This document shows, one piece after another, positions 46,181 to 55,146 of a stretch of 64,000 bases of DNA (positions within the stretch are counted from its first letter, which is position 1; each line of letters opens with the position of its first letter). The stretch is taken from NCBI RefSeq assembly GCF_009671205.1, contig NZ_CP045309.1, forward strand, positions 2,914,001 through 2,978,000, given 5' to 3'. The DNA comes from Micromonospora terminaliae. Lineage in GTDB: Bacteria > Actinomycetota > Actinomycetes > Mycobacteriales > Micromonosporaceae. Under the pieces are notes generated by a model, which was given only the letters and a program-made list of their open reading frames with translations, was not told where the DNA came from and made no database searches. The position numbers and the translations under genes were made by a program.

Positions 46181-47404
46181 TCAGCCTCCGATCAGGGTGC
46201 GCAGCGCGCGTGCGGCGGCCGGGTCGGCGCAGCCGCTGAGGATCAGCGCGTCACGCAGCTCGGCGGCGAGCAGCACCAGGGCCGCCTCGGCGCCGGCCCG
46301 CCCGCCGGCCGCCAGGGCCCAGAGCAGCGGCCGGCCGACCAGCACGCCGTCCGCGCCGAGGGCGAGGGCGCGCAGCACGTCCGTGCCGCTGCGCACGCCG
46401 CTGTCCAGCAGCACCGCGCAGCGCTCCCCCACCTCGGCGACCACCTCGGGCAGCACGGTCGCGCTGCCCGGCGCGCCGTCGAGCTGCCGGCCGCCGTGGT
46501 TGGACACCACCACGGCGTCCACGCCGAGCTCCGCGGCGCGGACCGCGTCGCGCGGGTCCAGGATGCCCTTCACGAGCAACGGCACCGGGGTACGCTCCCG
46601 CAGCCAGGCCAGGTCGGCCCAGCTCAGCGCGGGGGCGAAGACCGCGCCGGTGTGCACGGCCACGGCGGACACCCCGGGGGTGCCCTGGTGGGCCAGGTCG
46701 TTCCGGCCTCCGGGCAGGTTCGCGGCGGTGATGTGCGGCGGCAGCGCGAAGCCGTTGCGCACGTCGCGCAGCCGCCGGCCGAGCACCGGCACGTCGACGG
46801 TCACCATGAGCCCGGCGCAGCCGGCCGCGAGGGCCCGGTCCACCAGGTCGGCCACCATGCCGCGGTCGCGCAGCCAGTAGAGCTGGAACCAGACCGTGCC
46901 GCCGACCGCGGCGACGTCCTCGACGGGCGTGCTGGCCAGGGTGCTCGCCACGTAGGGCACGCCGGCCGCGCGGGCGGCCGCCGCAAGCCCCACCTCGCCG
47001 TCGGGGTGCAGCAGTCTCTGGTACGCCATGGGCGCGACCGCCACCGGCAGGGCGAACCGGCCGCCGGGCAGCGGGGCCTCGGTGGCCGGGACGTCGACCC
47101 CGGCCAGCATCCGGGGCAGCACGGCCACCCGGTCGAGGGCGGCCCGGTTCGCGGCGAGGGTGGTCTCGGTGCCGCTGCCACCCGCCACGAAGTCCCACAC
47201 CTCGGCGGGGAGCGCCGCCCGAGCCAACTCGGCGAAGTCCGCGAGGCTGGCCGGCGGCACGAACGCGCGCTCGCCGGGTGCCTGCCCCGGCACGGCCGGC
47301 TCCGCGGCGCCCTCGACCGGTCGAGGGCCGGTCGGCGTGGCGTCCGGCCGGTCGAGCGGGTGAGGCGTCGCCGGATCCGGGTCGGTCGTCCGGAGGTCAG
47401 CCAT
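46181..47404 (-). CDS. hmo: Hmo-like FMN-dependent 4-hydroxymandelate oxidase
   Basis: A 407-residue alpha-hydroxyacid oxidase with a 45-residue Pro-rich leader. AALPAEVWDFVAGGSGTETTLAANRAALDRVAVLPRML and GRRLRDVRNGFALPPHITAANL closely resemble Hmo of vancomycin-type clusters. The FMN-binding Lys lies in LLVKGILDPRDA, and the catalytic His in VSNHGGRQLDGAPGS; GVLVGRPLLWAL ends the barrel. It oxidises 4-hydroxymandelate to 4-hydroxybenzoylformate. It overlaps the hydrolase gene by 8 bases. Plain mandelate or lactate-like substrates remain possible. Confidence 0.82.
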   Translation of the reverse strand: MADLRTTDPDPATPHPLDRPDATPTGPRPVEGAAEPAVPGQAPGERAFVPPASLADFAELARAALPAEVWDFVAGGSGTETTLAANRAALDRVAVLPRMLAGVDVPATEAPLPGGRFALPVAVAPMAYQRLLHPDGEVGLAAAARAAGVPYVASTLASTPVEDVAAVGGTVWFQLYWLRDRGMVADLVDRALAAGCAGLMVTVDVPVLGRRLRDVRNGFALPPHITAANLPGGRNDLAHQGTPGVSAVAVHTGAVFAPALSWADLAWLRERTPVPLLVKGILDPRDAVRAAELGVDAVVVSNHGGRQLDGAPGSATVLPEVVAEVGERCAVLLDSGVRSGTDVLRALALGADGVLVGRPLLWALAAGGRAGAEAALVLLAAELRDALILSGCADPAAARALRTLIGG

Positions 47405-48380
47405 GGTCCGGTCCGCCCGCCGCCGCGCCGGTCGTCGCGCCGGCCGGGGTGAGCCCGAACCGTGCCCGCAGGAAGGCGGCCACCTGTTCCTGCGCCCGCT
47501 TCCCGGCGTCGAACACCCCGGGCATCGCGAAGAAGCCGTGGACCATGCCCTCGTACCGGGTGGCCTCGGTCGCGACGCCGGCCTCGGCCAGCCGCTCGGC
47601 GTACCGCTCGCCCTCGTCGCGCAGCGGGTCGTGTTCGGCCGTGATGACCAGCGCCGGAGGCAGTCCCGCGAGGTCCTCGGCGAGCAGCGGCGAGGCGAGC
47701 GGGTGGGCCGCGTCGCCGGGGTCGGCGAGGTAGTGCCGGCGGTACCACTCGACCGAGTGCCGGTTGAACAGCAGCGGGTCCTCGTCGCCGGATGGCGCGC
47801 GGCGGGGCCGCTGGTCGGTGTTCGGGTAGACCAGCACCTGGGCGGCGAGCCGGGGACCGCCGTCGGCGCGGGCCAGCAGCGTGACCGCGGCGGTCAGGTT
47901 GCCGCCCGCGCTGTCCCCGCCCACGGCCAGCCGGTCCGGGTCGACGCGGAACTCCTCGGCGTGCCCGGCCAGCCGGCGCACGGCCGCGGAGCAGTCGTCC
48001 ACGGCGGCCGGGAAGCGGTGCTCGGGGGCCAGCCGGTAGCCGACGGTGATCGTCTGGCAGCCGGCCAGGTTGACCAGCCGGCGGCAGATGCCGTCGGCCG
48101 TGTCCACGCTGCCCAGCGTCCAGCCCCCGCCGAAGAAGTAGACGAGCGTGGGCAGCGGGCCGTCGCCGGCCGGCCGGTGGATCCGCACCGGCAGCGGCCC
48201 GCCCGGGCCGGGAAGCTGCGTGTCGCGTACCTCGTGGACGGGCTCGACCGCGCCGGAGCCTGCGCGGATCGCGGCGAGGTCGGCGGCGCGGGCCTGCGCC
48301 AGGGTCTGGGTGTAGAGGGGCGCCGTGCCGGCCGCCGCCCGCGCAGCCCGCCAGGCGACCACCTGCGGGTCGAGGGTCAT
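47397..48380 (-). CDS. Alpha/beta hydrolase of the hormone-sensitive lipase family
   Basis: A 327-residue HSL-type esterase. The oxyanion motif usually written HGGG reads FGGG here (LVYFFGGGWTLGS); the nucleophile is the Ser of VGGDSAGGN; Asp lies in EHDPLRDEGE and His in GMVHGFFAMPG. It is flanked by P450 and Hmo genes with 4- and 8-base overlaps, so it belongs to their pathway, possibly freeing a product from an ester or thioester. There is no signal peptide. Confidence 0.88.
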   Translation of the reverse strand: MTLDPQVVAWRAARAAAGTAPLYTQTLAQARAADLAAIRAGSGAVEPVHEVRDTQLPGPGGPLPVRIHRPAGDGPLPTLVYFFGGGWTLGSVDTADGICRRLVNLAGCQTITVGYRLAPEHRFPAAVDDCSAAVRRLAGHAEEFRVDPDRLAVGGDSAGGNLTAAVTLLARADGGPRLAAQVLVYPNTDQRPRRAPSGDEDPLLFNRHSVEWYRRHYLADPGDAAHPLASPLLAEDLAGLPPALVITAEHDPLRDEGERYAERLAEAGVATEATRYEGMVHGFFAMPGVFDAGKRAQEQVAAFLRARFGLTPAGATTGAAAGGPDHG

Positions 48381-49600
48381 CGGGCCTCCCCCGTCGTCAC
48401 GAAGAGCTTGTCGATGCCGCGCAGGAACAGACTGCCACTGTAGGAGTAGGGCTGGGTGACCGCCAGACCGGGAAAGCGGGCGAAGAGCCGGGGCAGGGCG
48501 AGCCGGCCCTCCAGCCTGGACACCGCCGAACCGAGGCAGAAGTGCAGCCCGACCCCGAAGGCCAGTGACGGCGGGCCGGCGCGGTGCGGGTCGAAGCGGT
48601 CCGGGTCGGGGAAACGGGCCGGGTCGCGGTTGGCCGCGGCGATCAGCAGCAGCACGTTCTCGTCCCGCGCCACGGGCACACCGCCCAGCTCGGTGTCGTG
48701 CGGCGCGGCGCGGGCCAGGAAGTGCACCGGGCTCTCCATCCGCAGGACCTCGTCCACGCAGCCGCGGGCCAGCCCGTCGTCGCCCGGCAGCGCGGCCACC
48801 ACGTCCGGGTGGGCCAGCAGCAGCGGCAGGCCGTTGCTGAACATGTAGACGGTGGTGACGAAGCTGGCGTTGAACAGCACGATGAGGTTGCTGATCAGCT
48901 CCTCCTCGGTGAGGTCGACGCCGCCCGCGTCCAGCACCTCGACCAGCCCGCTGATCAGATCCTCGCCCGGCTGCTTCCGCCGGTGGGCCAGCAGCTCGCG
49001 GTAGTAGCCGCGCAGCTCGTCCGCGGCCTGGTTGGCCCTGGCCAGCCGCTCCGGCGTCTTGCCGGCCACGTCCATGTACTCGTCGATCCAGTCGACCCGC
49101 TGCCGGTACCAGGCCAGGTCCGCCGCGGGCAGCCCGATGAACTCGGCCATCACGAGCGCCGGGACCGGGTACGCGAAGTCGGCCACGAAGTCCACCTCGG
49201 CGCCGTCCGCGCCGGCCTCGGCCATCCGGTCCAGCCGGTCCTCGACGACCCGCACGATCACCGGTTCCAGCGCGCCCAGCCGGCGCGGGGTGAACGTCTT
49301 GGCGAAGACCGCCCGCATCCGGGTGTGGTCCGGCGGGTCGATGAACATCATCGAGGTCAGGAAGGTGCGCAGGATCTCCTGGTCCTGCCAGCCGGGCGGG
49401 GCGCCCTTGTACCAGCCCGGGTCGCGCAGCACCTGGTCGACCAGGTCGTAGCCGCCGGCCACGGCGGTGATCGTGCTGTGCTCGGCCCGCTTCGGGACCG
49501 CGCTGACGGGCCCGTGCTCGTGCAGGGCCGCGTACCACGGGTACGGGTCCTGGCGCCCCTGCTCGCTGTAGAGGCCGGTCAGGATCTCGTCGACGTCCAC
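48377..49600 (-). CDS. Cytochrome P450 with unusual I-helix
   Basis: A 407-residue bacterial P450, normal length. ExxR is EVLR, and the heme loop FGVGLHFCLGSAVSRLEGR is canonical. The I-helix, where AGx(D/E)TT normally delivers protons to the bound oxygen, reads NASFVTT, so the acidic residue is missing; this can mark P450s acting on unusual or carrier-bound substrates. GGGGAGG lies before the GTG. It is the first gene of the operon with the hydrolase, Hmo-like and HpgT-like genes, and could provide the hydroxylated acid that Hmo needs. Confidence 0.9.
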   Translation of the reverse strand: MDVDEILTGLYSEQGRQDPYPWYAALHEHGPVSAVPKRAEHSTITAVAGGYDLVDQVLRDPGWYKGAPPGWQDQEILRTFLTSMMFIDPPDHTRMRAVFAKTFTPRRLGALEPVIVRVVEDRLDRMAEAGADGAEVDFVADFAYPVPALVMAEFIGLPAADLAWYRQRVDWIDEYMDVAGKTPERLARANQAADELRGYYRELLAHRRKQPGEDLISGLVEVLDAGGVDLTEEELISNLIVLFNASFVTTVYMFSNGLPLLLAHPDVVAALPGDDGLARGCVDEVLRMESPVHFLARAAPHDTELGGVPVARDENVLLLIAAANRDPARFPDPDRFDPHRAGPPSLAFGVGLHFCLGSAVSRLEGRLALPRLFARFPGLAVTQPYSYSGSLFLRGIDKLFVTTGEAR

Positions 49601-49661
49601 GGTTCCTCCCCAGGAAAGACGGCCGGGGGCGGCGTGGTGCCGGTGCCGCCCCCAACCGGTG

Positions 49662-50969
49662 TCACAGACCGAGCAGTCGCAAGGGCACGGCGTCGGCCAT
49701 CGCCTGCGCGCCGGCGTCGTTCGGGTGGATGTGGTCCCCGGCGTCGTACGCCGGCAGCAGCCGGCTCGGGTGCGCCGGGTCGCGCAGCACGGCGTCGAAG
49801 TCGATCACCCCGTCGAACTCCGCCTGGCCGGGGCCGCGCAGCCAGGTGTTGACCGCCTGCCGGGTGGCGTCCTTCTCCTCGGTCCACACCCCCGGCCCGC
49901 CGTTGCCCTCGTACGGGGTGATGGTGCCGACCAGGCTGGTCAGGCCGCGCTCCTGGACCTGCCGGTTGAGCTGGCGCAGCGAGGCGATGATGGCCTCCGC
50001 GCTGTCGCCGTTCATCCAGATGTCGTTGATGCCCAGGTGGGTGACGACGGTCCGCACCCCGGTCTGCGGGAAGACGTCCTCGTTGAGCCGGGCCAGCGCG
50101 TTCGGGCCCAGCTCGTAGTAGCCGGGGAAGCCGCCCGCGCCGGGCTCGGTGCCCTCGTGGTTGAGCCGGTTGCCGGACAGGCTCAGGTTGAGCACGCCGG
50201 GGGTGCGCACCTCGGGACGGGCGTCGATGAGCCGGTCGGCCAGCAGGTCCGGCCAGCGCCGGTCGGCGTTGACCGTGCTGCCGTTGCCGTCGCCGATGGA
50301 GTCGCCGAGGACCACCACCGAGCCGGGGCTGAGCCGGCGCTCCACGTCGATGCCGGACAGGAACATCCAGCAGCAGTCGATCTTGCGGGTGAACTCGGGG
50401 CTGGTCACGGCGGTGGTGAGGTCGGTCGCGCCGATGAAGTTGGTGACGCGGGACTGCCCGTGGAAGCTGACCGGGCCGGTCAGCACCGGGAAGTACAGGG
50501 TGACCACCAGGTCCTCCTGCTCCTCCACCGGGTAGGACAGCGGGTCGCTGAGCAGCTCGGCGCCCTTGTTGATGGTGGTCGAGGAGGCGCCCTGGAAGGT
50601 CAGCTCGCGGACGGTGGCCAAGTCGATGTCGGAGCGGTCCTCGGTGGCGGTGTCCGGCCGGGCGACGGTGGCGTGACCGACCTTGACCGCCTGCTCGCCG
50701 TAGAGGTTGGTGAGCCGGACCCGGAGCCGGTCGCCGCCCACGGTGGTCTGCACGGTCATCCGGATGCTCTGGTTGTTCAGGCCCGTGTTGGTCAGGCCGA
50801 CGGTGTTCCCGCGGGTCACCGCGGCGGCCCAGGTCCCGGCCCACTCCGCGCGCCCGTGCCGGGCGCCGTCGGTGTCGGTGGGGCCGGCGCTCGCGGTGAC
50901 CGCGGGGGTGCCGGCGATCAGCAGTGTCGCGGCGGAAGCTATGACGTGCCATCTCTTCGGGGTCGGCAT
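49662..50969 (-). CDS. Secreted SGNH/GDSL hydrolase
   Basis: A 435-residue exported lipase/esterase-like protein. Signal peptide about 1-33 (RWHVIASAATLLIAGTPAVTA). A beta-rich N-terminal domain (WAGTWAAAVTRG... RMTVQTTVGGDRLRVRLTNLYG) precedes the SGNH core: block I Ser in VVLGDSIGDGNG, block II Gly in LSLSGNRL, block III Asn in THLGINDIW, block V Asp-x-x-His in GDHIHPNDAG. It hydrolyses esters outside the cell, with unknown substrate. The ATG at 50969 follows GGGAG. It diverges from the ANL ligase gene. Confidence 0.9.
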   Translation of the reverse strand: MPTPKRWHVIASAATLLIAGTPAVTASAGPTDTDGARHGRAEWAGTWAAAVTRGNTVGLTNTGLNNQSIRMTVQTTVGGDRLRVRLTNLYGEQAVKVGHATVARPDTATEDRSDIDLATVRELTFQGASSTTINKGAELLSDPLSYPVEEQEDLVVTLYFPVLTGPVSFHGQSRVTNFIGATDLTTAVTSPEFTRKIDCCWMFLSGIDVERRLSPGSVVVLGDSIGDGNGSTVNADRRWPDLLADRLIDARPEVRTPGVLNLSLSGNRLNHEGTEPGAGGFPGYYELGPNALARLNEDVFPQTGVRTVVTHLGINDIWMNGDSAEAIIASLRQLNRQVQERGLTSLVGTITPYEGNGGPGVWTEEKDATRQAVNTWLRGPGQAEFDGVIDFDAVLRDPAHPSRLLPAYDAGDHIHPNDAGAQAMADAVPLRLLGL

Positions 50970-51237
50970 TGATCTCCCATCGTTGGCAGCCCCGGGTGCG
51001 GCGCGATCGGCGCCGCCGCCGGGCGATGGACCGGAAACTAACCGTAGGCGGTGACGAGCGTCAATCAACCTGATCGACATGATCGAATGTCTTCGGGGTG
51101 CCACCGAACGCCGTTCGGGCGCTGTCCGCTGGGGACGCCGGCTGCCTAGGCTCGGCACTGGCGGCGGTGCGGTCGCCGGCCCTGGCACCTGCCGTCGCGT
51201 CCCGGCTCCGACCTGCCCAGACGATGGGGGTTGCCCG
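50970..51237. promoter_or_regulatory. Divergent control region with TGATCGA direct repeat
   Basis: The 268-base gap between the SGNH gene and the ANL ligase gene holds no supported gene. TGATCGA occurs twice (51071-51077 and 51080-51086), 9 bases apart, close to one helical turn. This AT-richer stretch is the likely site of the two divergent promoters and a regulator. Confidence 0.4.
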
Positions 51238-52809
51238 ATGACCGACCGGCCGAACTACGTGCACGAGGCGCTGGACCTGTTGGCCGGGTTCGGCGACCGG
51301 GAGGCGCTCGTCGGCGGGGGCCGCCGGCTCACCTACCCCGAGGTCACCGCCGAGGTGCGCGGCCTGGCCGGCGCGCTGCTGCGGCACGGCGTACACCCCG
51401 GGGACGCGGTGCTCGTGATGCTCGGCAACACCGTGGAGGGGCCACTGCTCCAGCTCGCGCTGCACCTGCTCGGCTGCCGGAGCATGTGGGTCGCCCCGGT
51501 CACCTCCCGGCGCGAGGTCGACGAGTTCGTCGCGTTGGCCCGCCCGGACGCCTTCGTGCACGACCCGCGCGACCCGCTCGGCGCGCGGATCGCGGCGGAG
51601 CTGACCGGCGTACCGGTGCTCTGCCTCGGCCCCGGCGGCGCGTCACCGGACCTCACGGCCCCTGGCGGCGAGCCGGCCGGACTGCCCGCCACACCGCCCG
51701 CACCGGAGTCGTTCCTCCAGACCAGCGGCACCACCGGCACCCCGAAGCTGGTGCACCACCGGGAGAGCTTCTACCGGCAGATCCTCGCCCTGGCCGCCGA
51801 CTTCCGGGCGGCCGGCTTCCCCCTGCTGCGGCACCTGTCGCACTCGCCCATGTGGCTGGCCAGCGGCCAGATCACCACGCTGTTCAACCTGTTCACCGGC
51901 GGGGTGCTGTTCCTCCGCGAGCAGTGGGACCCGGCCGCGTTCATCCGGACCGTCGACACCGAGAAGCTGACGTCCACCTTCGTCACCCCGCCGATGCTCT
52001 ACGAGGTGCTCGACCACCCGGCCCTCGACGGCGCCGACTTCTCCGCCATGTTCATGTTCAACGTGGGCGCCGGGCCCGCCGCGCCCGCCCGGCTGCGCCA
52101 GGCGATCGCCCGCTTCGGCCCGTGCCTGCGCATCGTGTACGGGCTCAGCGAGGCCGTGGTCATCTGCGCCCTGCCGGGGCTCACCGAGGACCCGGAGCAC
52201 CCGGAGCGGCTGCGCTCGTGCGGCCGCCCGTACGGGGACGTGGCCGTGGAGATCCGCGACGCCGACGGCCGTGTGCTGCCGGCCGGTGTGGACGGCGAGG
52301 TGTGGGTACGCACCAACCTGAGCTTCGCGGGCTACCACGGCCAGCCGGAGCTCACCGCCGAGACGCTGGTCGACGGCTGGGTCCGCACCCGCGACATCGG
52401 TCACCTCGACGCCGACGGCTACCTCTACCTGGTCGACCGGCTGCAGGACCGCATCCTGACCCGGCAGCGCAGCTGGCCGATCTACTCCCGCCCCATCGAG
52501 GACGTGCTCGCCGCCCACCCCGAGGTCCGCGCCGCCGCGGTGATCGGCGTGCCCGACCCGGTCGCCGGGGAGCTGCCGCACGCGTACGTGGTGGCGGCGC
52601 CGGGCGCCACGGTGACCGGGGAGGAGCTGATCGCGCTGGTCACCCGGGAGCTGAGCGAGACCTGGGCGCCCGGCGCCGTGGAGTTCCTCGACGCGCTGCC
52701 GCTGAACCGCTCCGCCAAGGTCGACAAGCGCGCCCTGCGCGCCCGCTATGCCGCCGCCCACCCGGCCGACGCCGGGGCGCTGGGCACGGTCCTCGGCAGC
52801 CGGGCGTGA
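51238..52809 (+). CDS. ANL-superfamily acyl/aryl-CoA ligase
   Basis: A 523-residue adenylating enzyme. The P-loop is TSGTTGTPK (about 163-171), A5 is YGLSEAV, the hinge region GYLYLVDRLQDRIL and the A10 Lys lies in NRSAKVDKRALR. It would make an acyl- or aryl-adenylate and pass it to CoA or a carrier. No carrier domain is attached. The GTGA overlap couples it to the MFS gene. Near the Hmo/HpgT operon it may activate an arylglycine or benzoate-type acid. The substrate is not predicted from sequence. Confidence 0.88.
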   Translation: MTDRPNYVHEALDLLAGFGDREALVGGGRRLTYPEVTAEVRGLAGALLRHGVHPGDAVLVMLGNTVEGPLLQLALHLLGCRSMWVAPVTSRREVDEFVALARPDAFVHDPRDPLGARIAAELTGVPVLCLGPGGASPDLTAPGGEPAGLPATPPAPESFLQTSGTTGTPKLVHHRESFYRQILALAADFRAAGFPLLRHLSHSPMWLASGQITTLFNLFTGGVLFLREQWDPAAFIRTVDTEKLTSTFVTPPMLYEVLDHPALDGADFSAMFMFNVGAGPAAPARLRQAIARFGPCLRIVYGLSEAVVICALPGLTEDPEHPERLRSCGRPYGDVAVEIRDADGRVLPAGVDGEVWVRTNLSFAGYHGQPELTAETLVDGWVRTRDIGHLDADGYLYLVDRLQDRILTRQRSWPIYSRPIEDVLAAHPEVRAAAVIGVPDPVAGELPHAYVVAAPGATVTGEELIALVTRELSETWAPGAVEFLDALPLNRSAKVDKRALRARYAAAHPADAGALGTVLGSRA

Positions 52810-54029
52810 CCCCGCGCCGGGAGCTCTACACGCTGGTCGGCGCCGACCTGCTGTCCAACCTGGGCACCCGGATCTCGGTGGTGGCGATCCCCTGGCTGGT
52901 GCTGGAGACCACCGGCAGCCCGACCCGGATGGGCCTGGTCGCGGCGGCGGAGACCCTGCCGTACATGCTCTCCAGCGCGCTGGCCACCCCGTGGGCGGAC
53001 CGGTTCGGCGTACGCCGTACCTCGGTCGCCGTGGACGCGGCCAGCGCGGCCGCCATGGCGGTCGTGGCGCTGGCGCCCTGGCTCGGGTTCGGCACGCTGC
53101 TGGTGCTGGTCGCGGTGGCCGGCGGGCTGCGCGGCATCGGCGACCGGGTCAAGCACGTGCTGTTCAAGCCGGCTGCCGAGCGGGCCGGTGTGCCGCTCAT
53201 CCGGCTCACCTCCGCCTACGACGGGCTGGCCCGGGGCATGACGCTCTTCGGGGCGGTGCTCGGCGGCCTGCTCATCGACTGGGTGGGCGTGACCCGGGCG
53301 ATCTGGATCGACGCGGCCACCTTCGCGGCGTGCGCGCTGGTGATCGGGCTGCTGGTCCGCCCGCCCGCGCCGGCCCAGCCGGCGCCCCGGGAGAGCTACC
53401 TGCGGGCGCTGCGCGGCGGCTTCGCCTACCTGCGCACCGACCGCACCCTGCTCACCATGCTCATCGTGGTCTCCGCGTCGAACATGTTCGCCAACGCGAG
53501 CGTCGCCGTCTGGATCCCGCTCTGGGTGGACCGGGTGCTCGGCGACCCGGCCGGGTTCGGCCTGCTGCTGGGGGTGTTCTCCGCCGGCGCGCTGCTGGGC
53601 AACCTGCTCTTCACGGTGGCCGGCACCCGGCTACCCCGGCGGGCGACGTTCGCGCTGGGGCTGGCGCTCAGCGGCGCGCCCCGGCTGCTCGCCCTGGCGC
53701 TCAGCGACGACCTCGTGGTGGTGCTCGTCGTGACGTTCGTGTCCGGCATCGCCATCGCGGCGGTGAACCCGCTGCTCGGCGCGGCCCTCTACGAGCGGGT
53801 GCCGGAGTCGTTGCAGACCCGGGTGCTGGGCATCTCCGGCTCGGTGGCCTTCCTGGGCCTGCCCGTCGGGGCGCTGCTCGGCGGCTGGTCGGTGGCGGTG
53901 CTGGGGCTGACCCCGGCGCTGCTGGTGATGGCGGTGGCCTGCCTCGTGCTCACGGTCGCGCCCCTGCTGGTGGCCCGCCCGCCGACGGAGCGGCCCGCCG
54001 CGGAACCGGTGGCCTCCACACCGGCCTGA
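52806..54029 (+). CDS. MFS transporter
   Basis: A 407-residue membrane protein with about 12 helices of the major facilitator type (LYTLVGADLLSNLGTRISVVAIPWLVLETTG, TPWADRFGVRR between helices 2 and 3, LLLGVFSAGALLGNLLFTVAG). It resembles the MFS_3/enterobactin-exporter group of drug and siderophore exporters. It shares a GTGA overlap with the ANL ligase, so it may export that pathway's product. Direction and substrate are inferred. Confidence 0.88.
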   Translation: MTPRRELYTLVGADLLSNLGTRISVVAIPWLVLETTGSPTRMGLVAAAETLPYMLSSALATPWADRFGVRRTSVAVDAASAAAMAVVALAPWLGFGTLLVLVAVAGGLRGIGDRVKHVLFKPAAERAGVPLIRLTSAYDGLARGMTLFGAVLGGLLIDWVGVTRAIWIDAATFAACALVIGLLVRPPAPAQPAPRESYLRALRGGFAYLRTDRTLLTMLIVVSASNMFANASVAVWIPLWVDRVLGDPAGFGLLLGVFSAGALLGNLLFTVAGTRLPRRATFALGLALSGAPRLLALALSDDLVVVLVVTFVSGIAIAAVNPLLGAALYERVPESLQTRVLGISGSVAFLGLPVGALLGGWSVAVLGLTPALLVMAVACLVLTVAPLLVARPPTERPAAEPVASTPA

Positions 54030-54066
54030 GGGCGGGCGCGGCGCGGACCGGCCGCCGGGGGCCCGG

Positions 54067-54618
54067 TCAGCGGTAGCTGAGTTGCACGACGCCGTTGCCG
54101 AACCGCCGCTCGGTGCGCAGGTCGAGGTCGAGGCGGGTGCCGGGCGGGAAGAGCGGGCGGCCGGCGCCGAGCACGACCGGGACGACGTAGAGCCGCCACT
54201 CGTCGACCAGGCCGTGCCGGGCGAAGGCGGCGGCCAGCTCGGCGCCGCCGAGGGCCATGTCACCGCCCGGCTGCTCCTTGAGCGCGCGCACCTCCTCCGG
54301 GACGACCTCGCGCACGATGGTCGAGTTCCAGTCGGCGCGTTCGAGGGTGCGCGAGTAGACGAGCTTCGGCATGTCCCGCCAGATGCCGGCGAACTCGCGC
54401 TCCTGGGGCGAGGCGGCCGGATCCTGGTCGGCGGTGGGCCAGTACGACCCCATCAGCTCGTAGTTGCGGCGGCCGTCGAGGAAGGCGGACATGCCGCGCA
54501 GCTCGTCGTTGAAGTGCTGGTGCAGCTCGTCGTCGACCCGGTGCCAGCTCAGGTCGCCACCCGGTCCCTCGAAACAGCCGTCGAGCGAGACCGACATGGC
54601 CACGATGATCCTGCGCAT
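54067..54618 (-). CDS. Dihydrofolate reductase-fold (RibD C-terminal-like) protein
   Basis: A 183-residue protein of the DHFR/RibD-C superfamily. MRRIIVAMSVSLDGCFEG is the usual start; NYELMGSYWPTADQDP and MALGGAELAAAFARHGLVDEWRLYVVPVVLGAGRPLF carry the NADPH pocket. These stand-alone proteins are common in actinomycetes and mostly uncharacterised. Convergent with the MFS gene. Confidence 0.88.
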   Translation of the reverse strand: MRRIIVAMSVSLDGCFEGPGGDLSWHRVDDELHQHFNDELRGMSAFLDGRRNYELMGSYWPTADQDPAASPQEREFAGIWRDMPKLVYSRTLERADWNSTIVREVVPEEVRALKEQPGGDMALGGAELAAAFARHGLVDEWRLYVVPVVLGAGRPLFPPGTRLDLDLRTERRFGNGVVQLSYR

Positions 54619-54753
54619 CCCACTCCGATCGGGCCGGCGGACGGTGCTGCCAGTCTGCCAGGACCTGCCGCCGCACGCGTCCCGCCGGCCGGCAGCGGCG
54701 GGCCTCCGGTGCGTACGGGCACCGGTGTCGGTGGGGCGGCGTAGGGTCGGCGC

Positions 54754-55146
54754 ATGGCGACCTGGGACGACGTGCGGCGGATCGCGCTCGCGCTGCCGGA
54801 GACCACGGAGCGTGGTTCCTACGACGGCCTGCCGGCCTGGCGGGTCCGCGACAAGTCCTTCGTCTGGGAGCGGCCGCTGCGTCGCGCCGACCTCGACGCG
54901 CTCGGCGACGCCGCGCCCGGCGGCCCGGTCCTCGGCGCCCGGGTGCCCGACCTGGGCGCCAAGGAGGCGCTGCTCGCGGACGATCCCGGGGTCTACTTCA
55001 CCACGCCGCACTTCGAGGGCTACCCGGCGGTGCTGGTCCGGCTCGACCGGATCGGCGTCGAGGAGCTGACCGAGCTGATCACCGAGGCGTGGCACGCGCG
55101 CGCCCCGAAGCGGCTTGCCGCCGCCCACCGGGCGGCGGCCGAGTGA
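54754..55146 (+). CDS. MmcQ/YjbR-family protein
   Basis: A 130-residue protein with the MmcQ/YjbR fold: WDDVRRIALALPETTERGSYDGLPAWRVRDKSFVW, and a YPAVLVRLDRIGVEELTELITEAWHARAPKRL C-terminal helix. A DNA-binding role has been proposed for the fold but is unproven. Its stop overlaps the HAD gene's start (GTGA). Confidence 0.88.
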   Translation: MATWDDVRRIALALPETTERGSYDGLPAWRVRDKSFVWERPLRRADLDALGDAAPGGPVLGARVPDLGAKEALLADDPGVYFTTPHFEGYPAVLVRLDRIGVEELTELITEAWHARAPKRLAAAHRAAAE

